A DNA stretch of 64,000 bases from Pseudaminobacter soli (ex Li et al. 2025) (GCF_003012705.1 NZ_PXYL01000014.1:1-64000), one strand, 5' to 3'; shown: positions 8,108 to 17,686, counted from the stretch's first letter. Translations and numbers: made by a program. The notes: a model not told the origin generated them from the sequence alone.

Positions 8108-9108
8108 AGCAGGTTCCTCCGCGTGCGGTAGACGAGCCAAAGGAAGAACGGCGCGCCGACGATCGCCGTCAGCACGCCGAGCTTGAGGTCCTTGCCCGGG
8201 GCGATGACACGCACGAGAATGTCGGCCGCCAGAAGCACGCAGGCACCGCCGAGCGCGCTTGCCGGCAGGAGCCGCGACGGGCGCGCGCCGACGAAAGGCC
8301 GCAACAGATGCGGCACGACGAGACCGACGAAACCGATGGCGCCGGCCACGGCGGTCGCCGCGCCGACCGAGGCGGCGGTGCCAAGCACGGCCAGAAGCTG
8401 CACGCGGCGCAGGTCGACGCCCATGCTGGCGGCGGCATCGCGGCCGAGCGTCAGCGTGTCGAGCGAGCGCCCCACGCTTGCCAGCATCGCCCAGCCGACG
8501 ACCATGAAGGGCGCTGCGAGCCACACATGCGTCATGGAGCGGTCGGTCAGCGAACCCAGCATCCAGAACATGATTTCGAGCGCCGCGAAGGGATTGGGCG
8601 ACAGGTTGAGCGCCAGCGAGGTCATGGCTGCCGCAAGGCTCGACAGAGCGACACCTGCCAGGATGATGGTGAGCGCGCCGCCGCGCATGCCGGCCATGGC
8701 CTGAACCACGATGACCGCGACCACCGCACCGGCAAGTGCCGCCAGGGGCAGACCGAGCGGAAAGACCAGCGAAAAGCCGGTATAGATGGCCAGCACCGCG
8801 CCCAGGGAAGCGGTGGCGCTGATGCCAAGCAGCGCCGGCTCGGCCAACGGGTTGCGCAGATAGCCCTGCAGCACAGCACCGGAAAGCCCGAGGGTCGCGC
8901 CTATCATCAGCCCCAAAATGGCGCGCGGCAGGCGGATTTCCTGCATGATCAACGCCAGCGGCCCGGCCTCCTTGCTATCGAAAAGGGCGGCGATGCTCTC
9001 GCCGAAACCGATCGCGGCGGGTCCAACCGTCAGCGACAGGACGAAGAGGATTATCGCTGCCGCGGCAAGCAGTCCCAGAAGCAGGCGGTAGCGTGCGGTT
9101 TCAATCAT
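8104..9108 (-). CDS. btuC: Cobalamin ABC transporter permease (FecCD family)
   Basis: The 334-residue inner-membrane protein has the many hydrophobic segments of FecCD/BtuC permeases and their signatures: RLPRAILGLMIGATLGLSGAV near residues 57-77, GYLRNPLAEP near 80, and GAIGFVGLVVPHLLRP near 250-265, the region that contacts the ATPase. It forms the channel for B12 delivered by BtuF. The start overlaps the btuF stop by four bases (ATGA at 9105-9108), and the stop overlaps the btuD start (GTGA), so the three are translationally coupled. The family also imports haem and ferric siderophores; B12 is chosen because of the cobalamin riboswitch upstream of the operon. Confidence 0.92.
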   Translation of the reverse strand: MIETARYRLLLGLLAAAAIILFVLSLTVGPAAIGFGESIAALFDSKEAGPLALIMQEIRLPRAILGLMIGATLGLSGAVLQGYLRNPLAEPALLGISATASLGAVLAIYTGFSLVFPLGLPLAALAGAVVAVIVVQAMAGMRGGALTIILAGVALSSLAAAMTSLALNLSPNPFAALEIMFWMLGSLTDRSMTHVWLAAPFMVVGWAMLASVGRSLDTLTLGRDAAASMGVDLRRVQLLAVLGTAASVGAATAVAGAIGFVGLVVPHLLRPFVGARPSRLLPASALGGACVLLAADILVRVIAPGKDLKLGVLTAIVGAPFFLWLVYRTRRNLL

Positions 9109-10004
9109 TGGGTTTTCCCCTCCTGCGTCCGCGCCGCATCCCGCATGATCCGCACGGCCTCGAGCGTGAACGGCGCGCCGCAGATGGTGTATTTGGAGGG
9201 CACATTGACTGCCTTGCGGCCCCCTGTCAGCGCCTTGAAGGCAGGGTGGACATAGCCCTGCTCGGCCAGCGCCGGCGCGGCATATTCACCCTCGCTGGTG
9301 ACCACCAGATCGGGCTTCTCGAGCACCAGCAGTTCGAGCGGCAGCTGGCTCGTGCCCTGCATGCCCAGCTTGTCGGCAATGTTGACGAGGCCGGCCGCCT
9401 TCACCGTCTCGTCCACCAGCGTGCCGGCGCCGGAGGTGTAGTTGTTGGCGTAGTAGAGCGCGACGGTCTTGCCGGATGACGGCTGCGCGCGCAGCTCGGC
9501 AAGCTCGGCGTCCATCTGTGCGACCAGCTCGAAGGCTTTCTCCTGCCGGCCCAAAATCTCGCCCATGCGCATGATGTGCTCCCGAATGTCCGCGAAGGAG
9601 CTTGCCGGCGCAAACTCTTCCACGCGAAAGCCCAGCCGGCGCAACAGCGCCACCGTGGTACGGGTCGTGTAAGTGCCGGCAATCACCAGATCGGGCGACA
9701 TGAGAAAAACTTCCTCGGCGAGGCCGTGGTTGACCGCATAGCGCCCCGCCTCGCCCGCCAGCACCGAGGCGGACGGGTCCGAGGCCAGATAGGACACCGA
9801 ATAGAGCTGCCCCTCGCCCGCCAGCAGCATGGCAAGCTGGTCGGTGCAGACATTCATCGACACCACGCGATGCGGCGGCTCTGCCGCAATCGCAGGCACG
9901 GAGGCTGCCGGCGCAAAGACAAGTGCCGAGACAGCGGCGACCACGCGTGAAAGAACGCCCACCCTTTCCGCCTTGCTTTGCCTTGTTGCCGTTGCCTGTC
10001 GCAT
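9105..10004 (-). CDS. btuF: Periplasmic cobalamin-binding protein
   Basis: This 299-residue substrate-binding protein begins with a long signal sequence ending near APAASVPAIAA (about residue 41). The mature part opens with PHRVVSMNVCTDQLAMLL, the standard start of the TroA/BtuF fold, and continues with MSPDLVIAGTYTT and KPDLVVTSEGEY. It would capture B12 that has passed BtuB and hand it to BtuC-BtuD. The frame extends upstream to 10067, but the ATG at 10004 gives the better N-terminus; its Shine-Dalgarno is weak. It lies 34 bases after the btuB stop and overlaps btuC by four bases. Ligand identity is inferred from the riboswitch, since haem- and siderophore-binding relatives look similar. 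Confidence 0.88.
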   Translation of the reverse strand: MRQATATRQSKAERVGVLSRVVAAVSALVFAPAASVPAIAAEPPHRVVSMNVCTDQLAMLLAGEGQLYSVSYLASDPSASVLAGEAGRYAVNHGLAEEVFLMSPDLVIAGTYTTRTTVALLRRLGFRVEEFAPASSFADIREHIMRMGEILGRQEKAFELVAQMDAELAELRAQPSSGKTVALYYANNYTSGAGTLVDETVKAAGLVNIADKLGMQGTSQLPLELLVLEKPDLVVTSEGEYAAPALAEQGYVHPAFKALTGGRKAVNVPSKYTICGAPFTLEAVRIMRDAARTQEGKTQ

Positions 10005-10038
10005 CGTTGTCTTTCTACGGAGGGGATGCCGCCAGAAC

Positions 10039-11897
10039 CTAAAAAGTCCGGGTAAAGCTAAGACCAATTGTACGCCCCGGCGCCAGATAGTCGGTGACGG
10101 TGGAGTACTGTTCGTTGAAGGCGTTCTCGACGGAGAATTTCACCTGGGACTGTGCGTCGAGAGCATAAAGCGCGGTGAAGTCTACCGTCACATAATCTGG
10201 CAGCTCGATCGTATTGGCGGCATTGGCATAGCGGGCCGCGCCATAGAGCAGCTTGGCCGACAGGGCCAGTTGCTCGGTCGGGGTATAGCCCAGCTCGGCC
10301 GTTGCCTTGAAGCGGTCGCGATAGGGAATGTAGTTGCCGTTGTCCAGGTTGAGCGGCTGGCGGATATCGACGCTCACCTTGCCGCTCCATTCCTCGTTGA
10401 ACTGTTGCCCCAGCACCGCTTCGAAGCCGGTGATGCGGGCACGCCCGACGTTGAACGGGACGTAGGTCGGCGGGTTGGAGGCGATCGCGTCGGTCAGCCA
10501 GGTCTGGTAGAAGGCGAGGTCCAGGCTGGTGCCCGAGGACGTCTGCCAGTTCAGGCCAACCTCGTAGGAACGCGACTTCTCCGGCTTGAGGTCGGGGTTG
10601 GAGTAGCCCGGATAGTAGAGGTCGTTGAAGGTTGGCGCACGGAAGCCGGTTGCATAGGACGAGCGCAGCACCAGATCGGGCCGCAGTTCGTAGCTGGCCC
10701 CGATATTGTAGGTGGTCGCGCCGCCGAACTGATCACTGTGATCGTAGCGGATGCCGCTGTCCACGCGCAGCGCCTCGTATTCCAGCGAATACTGGCTGAA
10801 CACCGCCGCCAACGTGCGCGAGGCGACATCGTAATCGGTGGAATCGACATGTTCGCGATAGGCCTCGAAGCCTCCGGTCAGGATATGCGCCACGCTGCCG
10901 GTCTGAAAGCCTTTCTCGGTCGAGCCGAAAATGCCGTAACGCTGGGTGTCGAACCTGCCATTGCCAGGCACGCCTTTGCGGAAGCTCGTCGAGTAATCGA
11001 GACCCGAGTTCAACTCGACGGTCGAGGACAGTCGTCGGCATGCAGGATCTGCGCGCCGAGCTTGCCGGCAAAGGTGCTGGTGTCGACTTCGTTATCTTTG
11101 GGATAAATGTTGTCGTACTGGCTGCGGCCGCGCGCAAAGAGACCGTCCGTAAAAAGCCGGCCCCAGTCGAAGTCCTTGGAGACCGACAGGTTGGCCGAGC
11201 CTTGCAGGAAGCCGTCGTCACCCGGTTCGTGTCCCCAGGCCTGCGGCGTGGTGAAATCGTAGCCGCGGGTTCCGAGGATGCTGCCGCCAACCGAATAGTT
11301 GACGCCATTGGCACCGCCCTGGGTGCTGCCGGAAAGCGACCCGCCCCAGGGATAGGTGACGCCGGCAGTAACCGAGGCGCAATGGTCACGCCCTTCGCCG
11401 CAAGGGCCGCCCTGCTTGGTGATGATGTTGACGACGCCGCCCATGGCGTCCGCGCCGTACTGCGCCGAATGCGCGCCCTTGGCGATCTCGATGCGCTCGA
11501 TGGCGCTCAGCGGAATGTTGAAGATCGAGGTAGTGCCGGACGTGGCCGAGCTTGCCCGCACGCCGTTGATGAGCACCAGTGTCTGCGTGGCCGACATGCC
11601 GCGCAGATAGACGTTGGAAGACGCCCCCTGCCCGCCATAGGACACGATGGAAACGCCGGTGTAGCGCTTCAGCAAGGACGGCAGATCCGGCGCGGCCGAC
11701 TGCGCGATCTCCTGCTCGTCGACGACGGTGACCGAGGACGTCGAGCGCTCGAGCGTCGTTTCGCGCCGCAGCGGCGTGGTGACGATGATGCGGTCGAGCT
11801 TTATCGTCTCGTCGGATCCGCTCTCGACATCCTGCGCATTGGCATGCCCCGTAAATGCCAGCGCGAATGCGCCAACACAAATTGTCCATTTCTGCAC
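10039..11897 (-). pseudogene. btuB: TonB-dependent outer-membrane cobalamin receptor, frameshifted
   Basis: Together the two halves make a receptor of about 620 residues. The first half has a signal peptide (ICVGAFALAFTGHANA), a TonB-box-like region DRIIVTTPLRRE and a plug domain (LPSLLKRYTGVSIVSYGG, YGADAMGGVVNIITKQGG). The second half is beta-barrel and ends in the terminal aromatic SFTRTF. The frame breaks at about 11029-11033. The first frame reads ILHADD then CPRPSS and stops at 11010; the next frame reads LSSTVELNSGLDYS, which continues smoothly if one C is restored (GACCTG in place of GACTG). The start is probably the GTG at 11897 (GGGGG upstream); a TTG at 11909 is the alternative. 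Unless the break is a sequencing error, the product is a truncated plug with no barrel. Confidence 0.88.
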
Positions 11898-12089
11898 GTC
11901 TGCCCCCAAAGGCTTCTGGCGGACGCAAAAGCGCCCGAAGGTTTGTCTCCAAACCGCAGGGGAAAGATCGATGGGCTGAGGAACGGACGCGTTCCACCCT
12001 CGGCCGTATCCGGCTGCGGCAACACTTTTTCAAATGTCACCGCCACGGACGACCGCGCCTGAACACACCCCGTATTCAAGCATGGGTGA

Positions 12090-12262
12090 CCGGAACAGGC
12101 AGGTCTCCTGACTTCCGGGTCGTCGCTTGTCCTTCGCCTTCCCAATTGCGCGATGCGCTCTTAGTGGCTTGGTTGAAGGAAAGCTCGCCGGTTACAGTTG
12201 CGGGGGCAGTCTCGGCTTCGACCCGAAGGTCTCACCGTGTTCCCTTTTCATCCGCCGCGAAG
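12090..12262 (-). promoter_or_regulatory. Cobalamin (B12) riboswitch
   Basis: On the minus strand the conserved elements of an adenosylcobalamin riboswitch occur in order: AAGGGAACACGGTGAGACC near 12250-12230, the B12 box TGCCCCCGCAACTGTAA (12208-12192), and the closing segment GTCAGGAGACCTGCCTG (12112-12096). It lies about 190 bases upstream of btuB, leaving room for an expression platform that hides the ribosome site or ends transcription when B12 is plentiful. It marks the whole btuB-F-C-D operon as B12-responsive. The rest of 11898-12415 shows no gene. Confidence 0.95.
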
Positions 12263-12415
12263 CGGAACCAATTCCGAATCCACTGGTAACCACGCGGCGG
12301 CCCAACGTCAATCGCCCTGGTTGCAATCGAAACAGCCTGTGGAACGTTGACACGACCGCCACGCATGGCGGAAACCGTGCCCCTGCCCTGCATCTCGCGG
12401 AAGGACCCGATAAAA

Positions 12416-13474
12416 ATGACCTCGCGCATCGAAACACCCGCCGTGCTCGTCGATCTCGATCTGGCGCGCCGCAATGTCGAGAAGTTCCAGGCCTATGCCG
12501 ACCAGAACGGCCTTGCCGTGCGCCCGCACATCAAGACCCACAAGCTGCCGCAGATGGCCGAGATGCAGCTCGACGCCGGCGCCATCGGCATCACCTGCCA
12601 GAAAGTTTCGGAAGCCGAGGCGATGGTCGCGGCCAGCGACCGCATCACCGACGTTTTGATCACCTACAACATCATCGGCGAGGCCAAGATCGCGCGCCTG
12701 GCGGGGCTCAACGACAAGCTCAGGCTCAGCGTCGTCGCCGACAATGCCGTCGTCGTCGATGGGCTCTCGGCCTTCTTCGGCAAGCTGGAAAAGCTCCTGA
12801 CGGTTTTGGTGGAGTGCAACACCGGCGCCAATCGCTGCGGCGTCTCGACGCCGGAGGAAGCAGCCGCGCTGGCGCAGCGGATCGCGGCGGCGCCCGGCCT
12901 CGTCTTCGGCGGGCTGATGACCTATCCGCCGGTAGGCGCGGCGGCGGCAGTGCAGGACTTCATGACCAAGGCGCGCGACCTCATCGAGGCGAGCGGCATC
13001 GCGGTGCCGGTCATCACGTCGGGCGGCACGCCCAGCATGATGGACGCGGCCGAGGCGCCCATCGTCACCGAATACCGGCCCGGCACCTACATCTACAACG
13101 ACCGGTCGCTGGTGGAACGCGGCGCCTGCGGCTGGGAGGATTGCGCGCTGACGGTTCTGGCCACCGTGGTTTCGGTGCCCGCGCCCAACCGCGCCATCGT
13201 CGACGCCGGCACCAAGACGCTGACCTCCGACCTGTTCGGCCAGACCGGCTACGGCCACGTGCTGGGCCGCCCGGACATCGCCATCGACACGCTTTCGGAA
13301 GAGCACGGCCGCCTCGTCTCGCAAGGCGAGATCGGGCTGACGGTCGGCCAGCGCATCCGCATCGTGCCTAACCACGCCTGCGTCGTCGTCAATATGGTCG
13401 ACGAGGTTCAGATCATCCGTGGGGAAGAGTTCGTCGAATCCTGGCCGGTGGTGGCGCGCGGCCGCATCACCTGA
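12416..13474 (+). CDS. D-threonine aldolase / D-serine dehydratase-like PLP enzyme
   Basis: The 352-residue protein belongs to fold-type III PLP enzymes that act on D-beta-hydroxy amino acids. ETPAVLVDLDLARRN opens the alanine-racemase-like barrel; VRPHIKTHK holds the PLP lysine (about residue 40); SGGTPSM (about 199-205) fits phosphate binding. The C-terminal metal site reads PNHAC, i.e. His-x-Cys. As I recall, that pattern resembles zinc-dependent D-serine or D-3-hydroxyaspartate dehydratases, whereas classical D-threonine aldolase uses His-x-Asp; so the reaction (aldol cleavage or dehydration) is open. The ATG at 12416 follows AAGGA; an upstream ATG at 12347 is less likely. The gene is divergent from the B12 operon and convergent with zur; no partner gene is evident. 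Confidence 0.82.
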   Translation: MTSRIETPAVLVDLDLARRNVEKFQAYADQNGLAVRPHIKTHKLPQMAEMQLDAGAIGITCQKVSEAEAMVAASDRITDVLITYNIIGEAKIARLAGLNDKLRLSVVADNAVVVDGLSAFFGKLEKLLTVLVECNTGANRCGVSTPEEAAALAQRIAAAPGLVFGGLMTYPPVGAAAAVQDFMTKARDLIEASGIAVPVITSGGTPSMMDAAEAPIVTEYRPGTYIYNDRSLVERGACGWEDCALTVLATVVSVPAPNRAIVDAGTKTLTSDLFGQTGYGHVLGRPDIAIDTLSEEHGRLVSQGEIGLTVGQRIRIVPNHACVVVNMVDEVQIIRGEEFVESWPVVARGRIT

Positions 13475-13492
13475 GGCGCGGAGAGCGGCGGC

Positions 13493-13897
13493 CTATGCCG
13501 CCAGCGCCGCGCATTTGGCGCAGGTGCCGCGAAATTCGATGACCGCCTTCTTGGCCGCAAAGCCGGTGGAGCCGACCCAGGCGTCGAGCTGCTTGCCGAC
13601 CGCCTCGTCGGAAAATTCGGCGACTTGGCCGCATTTGTCGCAGATGGCGAAGGCGATCATGCGATGGCTGTGGTCGTGCGGTTCCGAGCAGGCGACAAAA
13701 GCGTTCATGCTCTCGAGGCGATGGACGAAGCCGGCATTCATCAGCCCGTCGAGCGCGCGGTAGACCTGCAAGGGCGCGCGAAAACCCTGATCGCGCAGCT
13801 GGTCGAGCAGCATATAGGCGCTGAGCGGCCCGCTGGACGCCTCGAGTTTCTCGAGCACGCGAAGCTGGTTTTTCGTCAGCGTATCCCTTGCCGCCAT
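13493..13897 (-). CDS. zur: Fur-family zinc uptake regulator Zur
   Basis: The 134-residue protein has the winged-helix of Fur regulators (LTKNQLRVLEKL, PLQVYRALDGLMNAGFVHRLES) followed by a dimerisation domain with HDHSH and two zinc-knuckle pairs, CDKC and CAKC. The wording SAYMLLDQLRDQGFRAPLQVYRAL is characteristic of alphaproteobacterial Zur rather than Mur/Fur or Irr. It would repress zinc importers when zinc is sufficient. The frame runs upstream to a TTG at 13972; I chose the ATG at 13897 because it gives the normal family length, although neither start has an ideal ribosome site. The usual znuABC neighbours are absent, so its targets lie elsewhere. It is convergent with the PLP enzyme gene. 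Confidence 0.85.
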   Translation of the reverse strand: MAARDTLTKNQLRVLEKLEASSGPLSAYMLLDQLRDQGFRAPLQVYRALDGLMNAGFVHRLESMNAFVACSEPHDHSHRMIAFAICDKCGQVAEFSDEAVGKQLDAWVGSTGFAAKKAVIEFRGTCAKCAALAA

Positions 13898-14089
13898 GAT
13901 TTTGCTCTCGATCTCCTTGCCCGCCGCCGAAACTTGGCTCGAAACGGCAGGATTGTCACCTCCCGACTTCAAATAGCGATTGGCGGGCTAAATTGCCACC
14001 GTGGAGGGAATTTGGGCCGGAAACGGCCCCTCACGGGCGGCTGCACGCGCGCCGAATAAGGGGCGTCAGGGGGAGTGGGCCCTGCTACC

Positions 14090-15394
14090 TTACCCCGCCT
14101 TGGCCAATTCGGCTTCCACGGCCGCCGCGACGGCGAGCAGGCGATGATCGTGGCCGTTGCGGGCACACAGCATGAGCCCCGCCGGCAGCTCCATGCCGGG
14201 CATGGGCAGCGAAATGGCGGTGAGGTCGAACTGGTTGCCGACCTGCGGGTTGCGCAGCACGATGTCGTCCGTCCGGTCCTGCGCATCGAGGTCGTTTTCC
14301 ACCGCAGCGATGAGCGGCGCGACGATCGGCGCAGTGGGCAGGGCGAGCACGTCGAGCGGCGCAAGGCGCTCGTCCATGGCGCGGGCAAGCGCGGTGCGGC
14401 GCTCGATCAGCTTGATATAGCCCCCGGCCGAGACGGTGGCCCGCCGCTTGAGCGTGCGCGTAACGCGCGGATCGACCCGCGCGCTCAGTGCGTCATCAGC
14501 CAGCCAGTCGGCATGTAGCGCGGCGGCCTCGATGCCGGCGATGGAGCCAGCGCTGGTGGCCTCGACCATCGCATTGACAAGGTCATCGATCGGATGATCG
14601 ACGATATGCGCGCCGGCCGCTTCAAGCTGGCGCAGGCTGCGCTGGAAAGCGGCTTCGACTGCCGGCTCCATGCCTTCGAGCAGACGGCCATGCGGCAGGC
14701 CGACACGCAGGCCAGCGAGCGGCATCGCACGCAGCCCCGAAAATTCCTCGCCCGCCATGACGGCATCGGCCAGCGCGCAATCGGCCACGCTTTTGGCGAG
14801 CGGGCCGACGGAATCCAGCGTGAAGGAAAGTGGGAACACGCCTTCGCGCGGCACGCGGCGCGCCGTGGGCTTGAAGCCGACCACGCCGTTCAGCGCGGCG
14901 GGAACGCGGATCGAGCCGCCCGTATCCGATCCAATGCCGATCTCGCTGGTGCCCTCGCCGGCGGAAACGCCGGCGCCCGAGGACGAGCCGCCGGGGATGC
15001 GGGCCGGATCGGCCGCATTGCCGGGGATGCCGAAATTCGGGTTGGTGCCGACCGCAGTGAAGGCGAACTCGGTCATGGCCGTCTTGCCGACGATGACGGC
15101 GCCCGCCTGGCGCAGGCGGCGCACGATAACGGCGTCGCGCTCTGCCGGTGCGGCCGTGCGGCGGATCGCCGAGCCGGCCAGCGTGGTTTCGCCGGCAACG
15201 TCGAACAGGTCCTTGATCGAGACGATCCTGCCGTCCAGCGCGCCCAGCGAAACGCCGGCCTTGCGGCGGGCGTCGGCTGCGTCGGCCGCGGCGCGCGCGG
15301 CATCGGCGTAGACGGCGGTGAACACACGCTCCTCGCCTGCCCGGGCCGCCAGGCGCGCGAGAATGGCTTCCAGACGTTCGCGGCTTGACTGCAT
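14090..15394 (-). CDS. Amidase signature family hydrolase
   Basis: This 434-residue protein has the Ser-cisSer-Lys triad region of the amidase signature family. The lysine is in VSIKDLFDV (about residue 61), and the glycine/serine-rich core is PGGSSSGAGVSAGEG followed by GSDTGGSIRVPAALNGVVGFKPT (about 133-175), which holds the cis-serine and nucleophilic serine. It would hydrolyse an amide to acid and ammonia in the cytoplasm. GatA is excluded because gatB and gatC are absent. It is divergently transcribed from an aspartoacylase-like gene 158 bases away, and both could act on the same N-acyl or amide nutrient; that is conjecture. Confidence 0.85.
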   Translation of the reverse strand: MQSSRERLEAILARLAARAGEERVFTAVYADAARAAADAADARRKAGVSLGALDGRIVSIKDLFDVAGETTLAGSAIRRTAAPAERDAVIVRRLRQAGAVIVGKTAMTEFAFTAVGTNPNFGIPGNAADPARIPGGSSSGAGVSAGEGTSEIGIGSDTGGSIRVPAALNGVVGFKPTARRVPREGVFPLSFTLDSVGPLAKSVADCALADAVMAGEEFSGLRAMPLAGLRVGLPHGRLLEGMEPAVEAAFQRSLRQLEAAGAHIVDHPIDDLVNAMVEATSAGSIAGIEAAALHADWLADDALSARVDPRVTRTLKRRATVSAGGYIKLIERRTALARAMDERLAPLDVLALPTAPIVAPLIAAVENDLDAQDRTDDIVLRNPQVGNQFDLTAISLPMPGMELPAGLMLCARNGHDHRLLAVAAAVEAELAKAG

Positions 15395-15552
15395 GGCTCT
15401 CCCCCAACTTGCTTCAAGGCGGCGCGATTGGGTAAAAGGATCGCTGCCTACCGTGAACGGACGCTATCCATCTATTCAATCACGATTTTTCGGGAGACCG
15501 GTTCCCACTTTTCGGTGAGCCGGTCAAGCACAGAGCGCGCAAGGGGAACAAG

Positions 15553-16611
15553 ATGCAGAAAACGATCGAAACGATCCGCGGCAACGGCGACGGCGTGACC
15601 TATGAATTCCCGGTCTTGCGCATCGCCGGCTCCGCGCCCGATGCGCCGAAGGCCTATATCCAGGCGGCCCTGCACAGCGACGAACTGCCCGGCGTGGTGG
15701 CCATCGACGTGCTGATGCCGAAGCTGCGCAAGGCCGAGGCCGAGGGCCGCGTGCGCGGCGACCTCACCATCGTGCCGCGCGCCAACCCGGTGGGCCGCGC
15801 GCAGCAGTTCTTCGGCGCGGCGCAGGGACGCTATCACCTCGGCTCGCGCACCAATTTCAACCGCGACTTCCCGCGGCTCGACCGGCCCGATGCGAAGCTT
15901 TTGCCGGGTGACGACAAGCCCCTCAACGCCGACGACCGGCTGAAGGCGCGGCTGATCAAGCTGTCGCTCGGCCACGAGATCGTGCTCGACCTGCACTGCG
16001 ACGACGAGGGCCTGCCTTACCTCTACATCCAGAGCGACCTGTGGCCGGCCATGGCCGACTGCGCGGCCTGCATGGGCGTGGACGCAGTGGTGCTGTGGAG
16101 CGACGAGTCGGGCGCATCCTTCGACGAAGCGTCGCTGCGCCCCTATCTGAAGCTGCCGGCCGAAGAGGCGAAGCTGGAGCGCCGCGTGGTGACCACCGTG
16201 GAATATCGCGGCATCCTCGACGTGGAGACGCGCTTTGCGGAAGCCGATGCCGAGGGCATCTACCGGCTTCTGGTCGCGCGCGGCGTCATCGAGGACAAGT
16301 CGGTCGAGACACCGAAGGCGTTCAAGGGCGAGATCGTGCCGATCGATTACATAGATATGATGCCTGCCCCGGCCGCCGGCGCGATCCTCTATGACGTCAA
16401 GCCCGGCGACCGCGTGAAGGCCGGCCAGCGGCTGGCGACGATCGTGTCGGCCCCCGGCGAGGAAGGCGGCCGCGTGGAAGTGCTCGCCCCGCAGGACGGC
16501 TTTATCCTCACCCGCCGCGCCACCCGCGCCACGCGCGCGGGCGACGACCTGGTCAAGCTGGCCGGTGTGGCGCGCAGCGCCGATGCCCGCTCCGGCGCAC
16601 TGGAACAGTAA
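15553..16611 (+). CDS. Succinylglutamate desuccinylase/aspartoacylase family protein
   Basis: The 352-residue enzyme is an M14-like zinc deacylase of the AstE/AspA family. The zinc ligands are visible as HSDELPG (His41, Glu44) and the DLHCDDE motif near residue 145, with RTNFNRDFPR matching the conserved Asn-Arg substrate-binding segment near residue 98. The C-terminal 100 residues form a lipoyl/biotinyl-like beta domain (GAILYDVKPGDRVKAGQRLATI), a known appendage of this subfamily. Family members remove acyl groups from N-acyl amino acids; the substrate here is not determinable. astABCD genes are absent, so arginine succinyltransferase catabolism is not supported. A hairpin 17 bases after the stop probably ends the transcript. 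Confidence 0.85.
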   Translation: MQKTIETIRGNGDGVTYEFPVLRIAGSAPDAPKAYIQAALHSDELPGVVAIDVLMPKLRKAEAEGRVRGDLTIVPRANPVGRAQQFFGAAQGRYHLGSRTNFNRDFPRLDRPDAKLLPGDDKPLNADDRLKARLIKLSLGHEIVLDLHCDDEGLPYLYIQSDLWPAMADCAACMGVDAVVLWSDESGASFDEASLRPYLKLPAEEAKLERRVVTTVEYRGILDVETRFAEADAEGIYRLLVARGVIEDKSVETPKAFKGEIVPIDYIDMMPAPAAGAILYDVKPGDRVKAGQRLATIVSAPGEEGGRVEVLAPQDGFILTRRATRATRAGDDLVKLAGVARSADARSGALEQ

Positions 16612-16628
16612 ACGTCAAAGCCTGATTT

Positions 16629-16656
16629 CGGCCCGTTTCGCATAGGGAACGGGCCG
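16629..16656 (+). terminator. Hairpin terminator after the aspartoacylase-like gene
   Basis: CGGCCCGTT (16629-16637) pairs with AACGGGCCG (16648-16656) around a 10-base loop, followed by TTCGCCCC. The T-tract is short, so termination may be partial. It separates the gene from the PHO box of the phn operon. Confidence 0.5.
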
Positions 16657-16681
16657 TTCGCCCCTGTGCAACGTAACAAAA

Positions 16682-16699
16682 CTGACATGTAACTGACAC
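16682..16699 (+). promoter_or_regulatory. PHO box upstream of phnC
   Basis: CTGACATGTAACTGACAC contains two 7-base repeats (CTGACAT, CTGACAC) spaced by four bases, the 11-bp periodicity of a PhoB site (consensus CTGTCAT-N4-CTGTCAY). A possible -10 CATGTT lies at 16708-16713, the expected distance for a PHO box standing in for the -35. It predicts induction of phnCDEE under phosphate limitation. Confidence 0.75.
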
Positions 16700-16768
16700 G
16701 GCGGTTTCATGTTGGTCCGTTAGCGGAGTCTTCCCAAGAGGCTGATACAGCCAAACAGGGAAGCCGCT

Positions 16769-17611
16769 ATGCTCGAAATCCGCAATGTCTCGCGCCGCTT
16801 TGGCAAGAAGACCGCCGTCGACAGCGTCGCGCTCGAAATCGAACAGGGTCAGATGGTCGGTATCATCGGTCGCTCCGGCGCCGGTAAGTCTACCCTTCTG
16901 CGCATGATCAATCGCCTCATCGATCCTACCGATGGGGCGATTTTTTTTGACGGCAAGGAAGTGTCGGCCCATCGCGGCGGCACGCTGCGCCGCTGGCAGC
17001 GCGACTGCGCCATGGTGTTCCAGCAGTTCAACCTGGTCCCGCGCCTCGACGTGCTGACCAACGTCCTGCTGGGCCGCCTGAACCACCGCTCCACCGCGCT
17101 CAACCTGATGGGCATCTTCTCCCGCGAGGAGCGCGCGATGGCGCTTGGAGCCCTTGAGCGGCTGGACATCGCCCAGACCGCGCTGCAGCGCGCCGGCACC
17201 CTTTCGGGCGGCCAGCAGCAGCGCGTGGCGATCGCCCGCGCACTCATGCAGCAGCCCAAGCTGATCCTCGCCGACGAGCCCATCGCCTCGCTCGACCCGA
17301 TGAACGCCAAGGTGGTGATGGACTCGCTGCGCGACATCAACCTGCGCGAAGGCATCACCGTCATCACCAACCTGCACACGCTCGACACTGCCCGCGCCTA
17401 TTGCAACCGCATTATCGGCATGGCCGGCGGCAAGGTGGTGTTCGACGGCCCGCCGGAGGAGCTGACGCGCGAGGCCGTGCGCCTGGTCTACGGCGCCGAC
17501 GCCAATGGCGAGGAAATCTCCGAGGCCATCACCTCCACCAGCATCCGCGCCGAGCGGCTGCCCAGAATAGAATCCGCCGGAAGCCTCGTGCCCGCCTTTG
17601 CCGGGCACTGA
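16769..17611 (+). CDS. phnC: Phosphonate ABC transporter ATP-binding protein
   Basis: The 280-residue ATPase shows Walker [12 protein letters not shown] (about residue 36), a Q-loop in [19 protein letters not shown], signature [16 protein letters not shown] and Walker [14 protein letters not shown]. The [18 protein letters not shown] segment and overall wording are those of PhnC. It powers uptake of phosphonates (and often phosphate esters) bound by PhnD through PhnE. The ATG follows AGGGAAG. It heads an operon phnC-phnD-phnE-phnE2 behind the PHO box at 16682. Confidence 0.95.
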   Translation: MLEIRNVSRRFGKKTAVDSVALEIEQGQMVGIIGRSGAGKSTLLRMINRLIDPTDGAIFFDGKEVSAHRGGTLRRWQRDCAMVFQQFNLVPRLDVLTNVLLGRLNHRSTALNLMGIFSREERAMALGALERLDIAQTALQRAGTLSGGQQQRVAIARALMQQPKLILADEPIASLDPMNAKVVMDSLRDINLREGITVITNLHTLDTARAYCNRIIGMAGGKVVFDGPPEELTREAVRLVYGADANGEEISEAITSTSIRAERLPRIESAGSLVPAFAGH

Positions 17612-17686
17612 ACGACCGTGATCGTCTCGCCCGCGTGAAGGGCAACTGCCAACCGCAACGACACTTCGACCCAACAGGAGTACACC

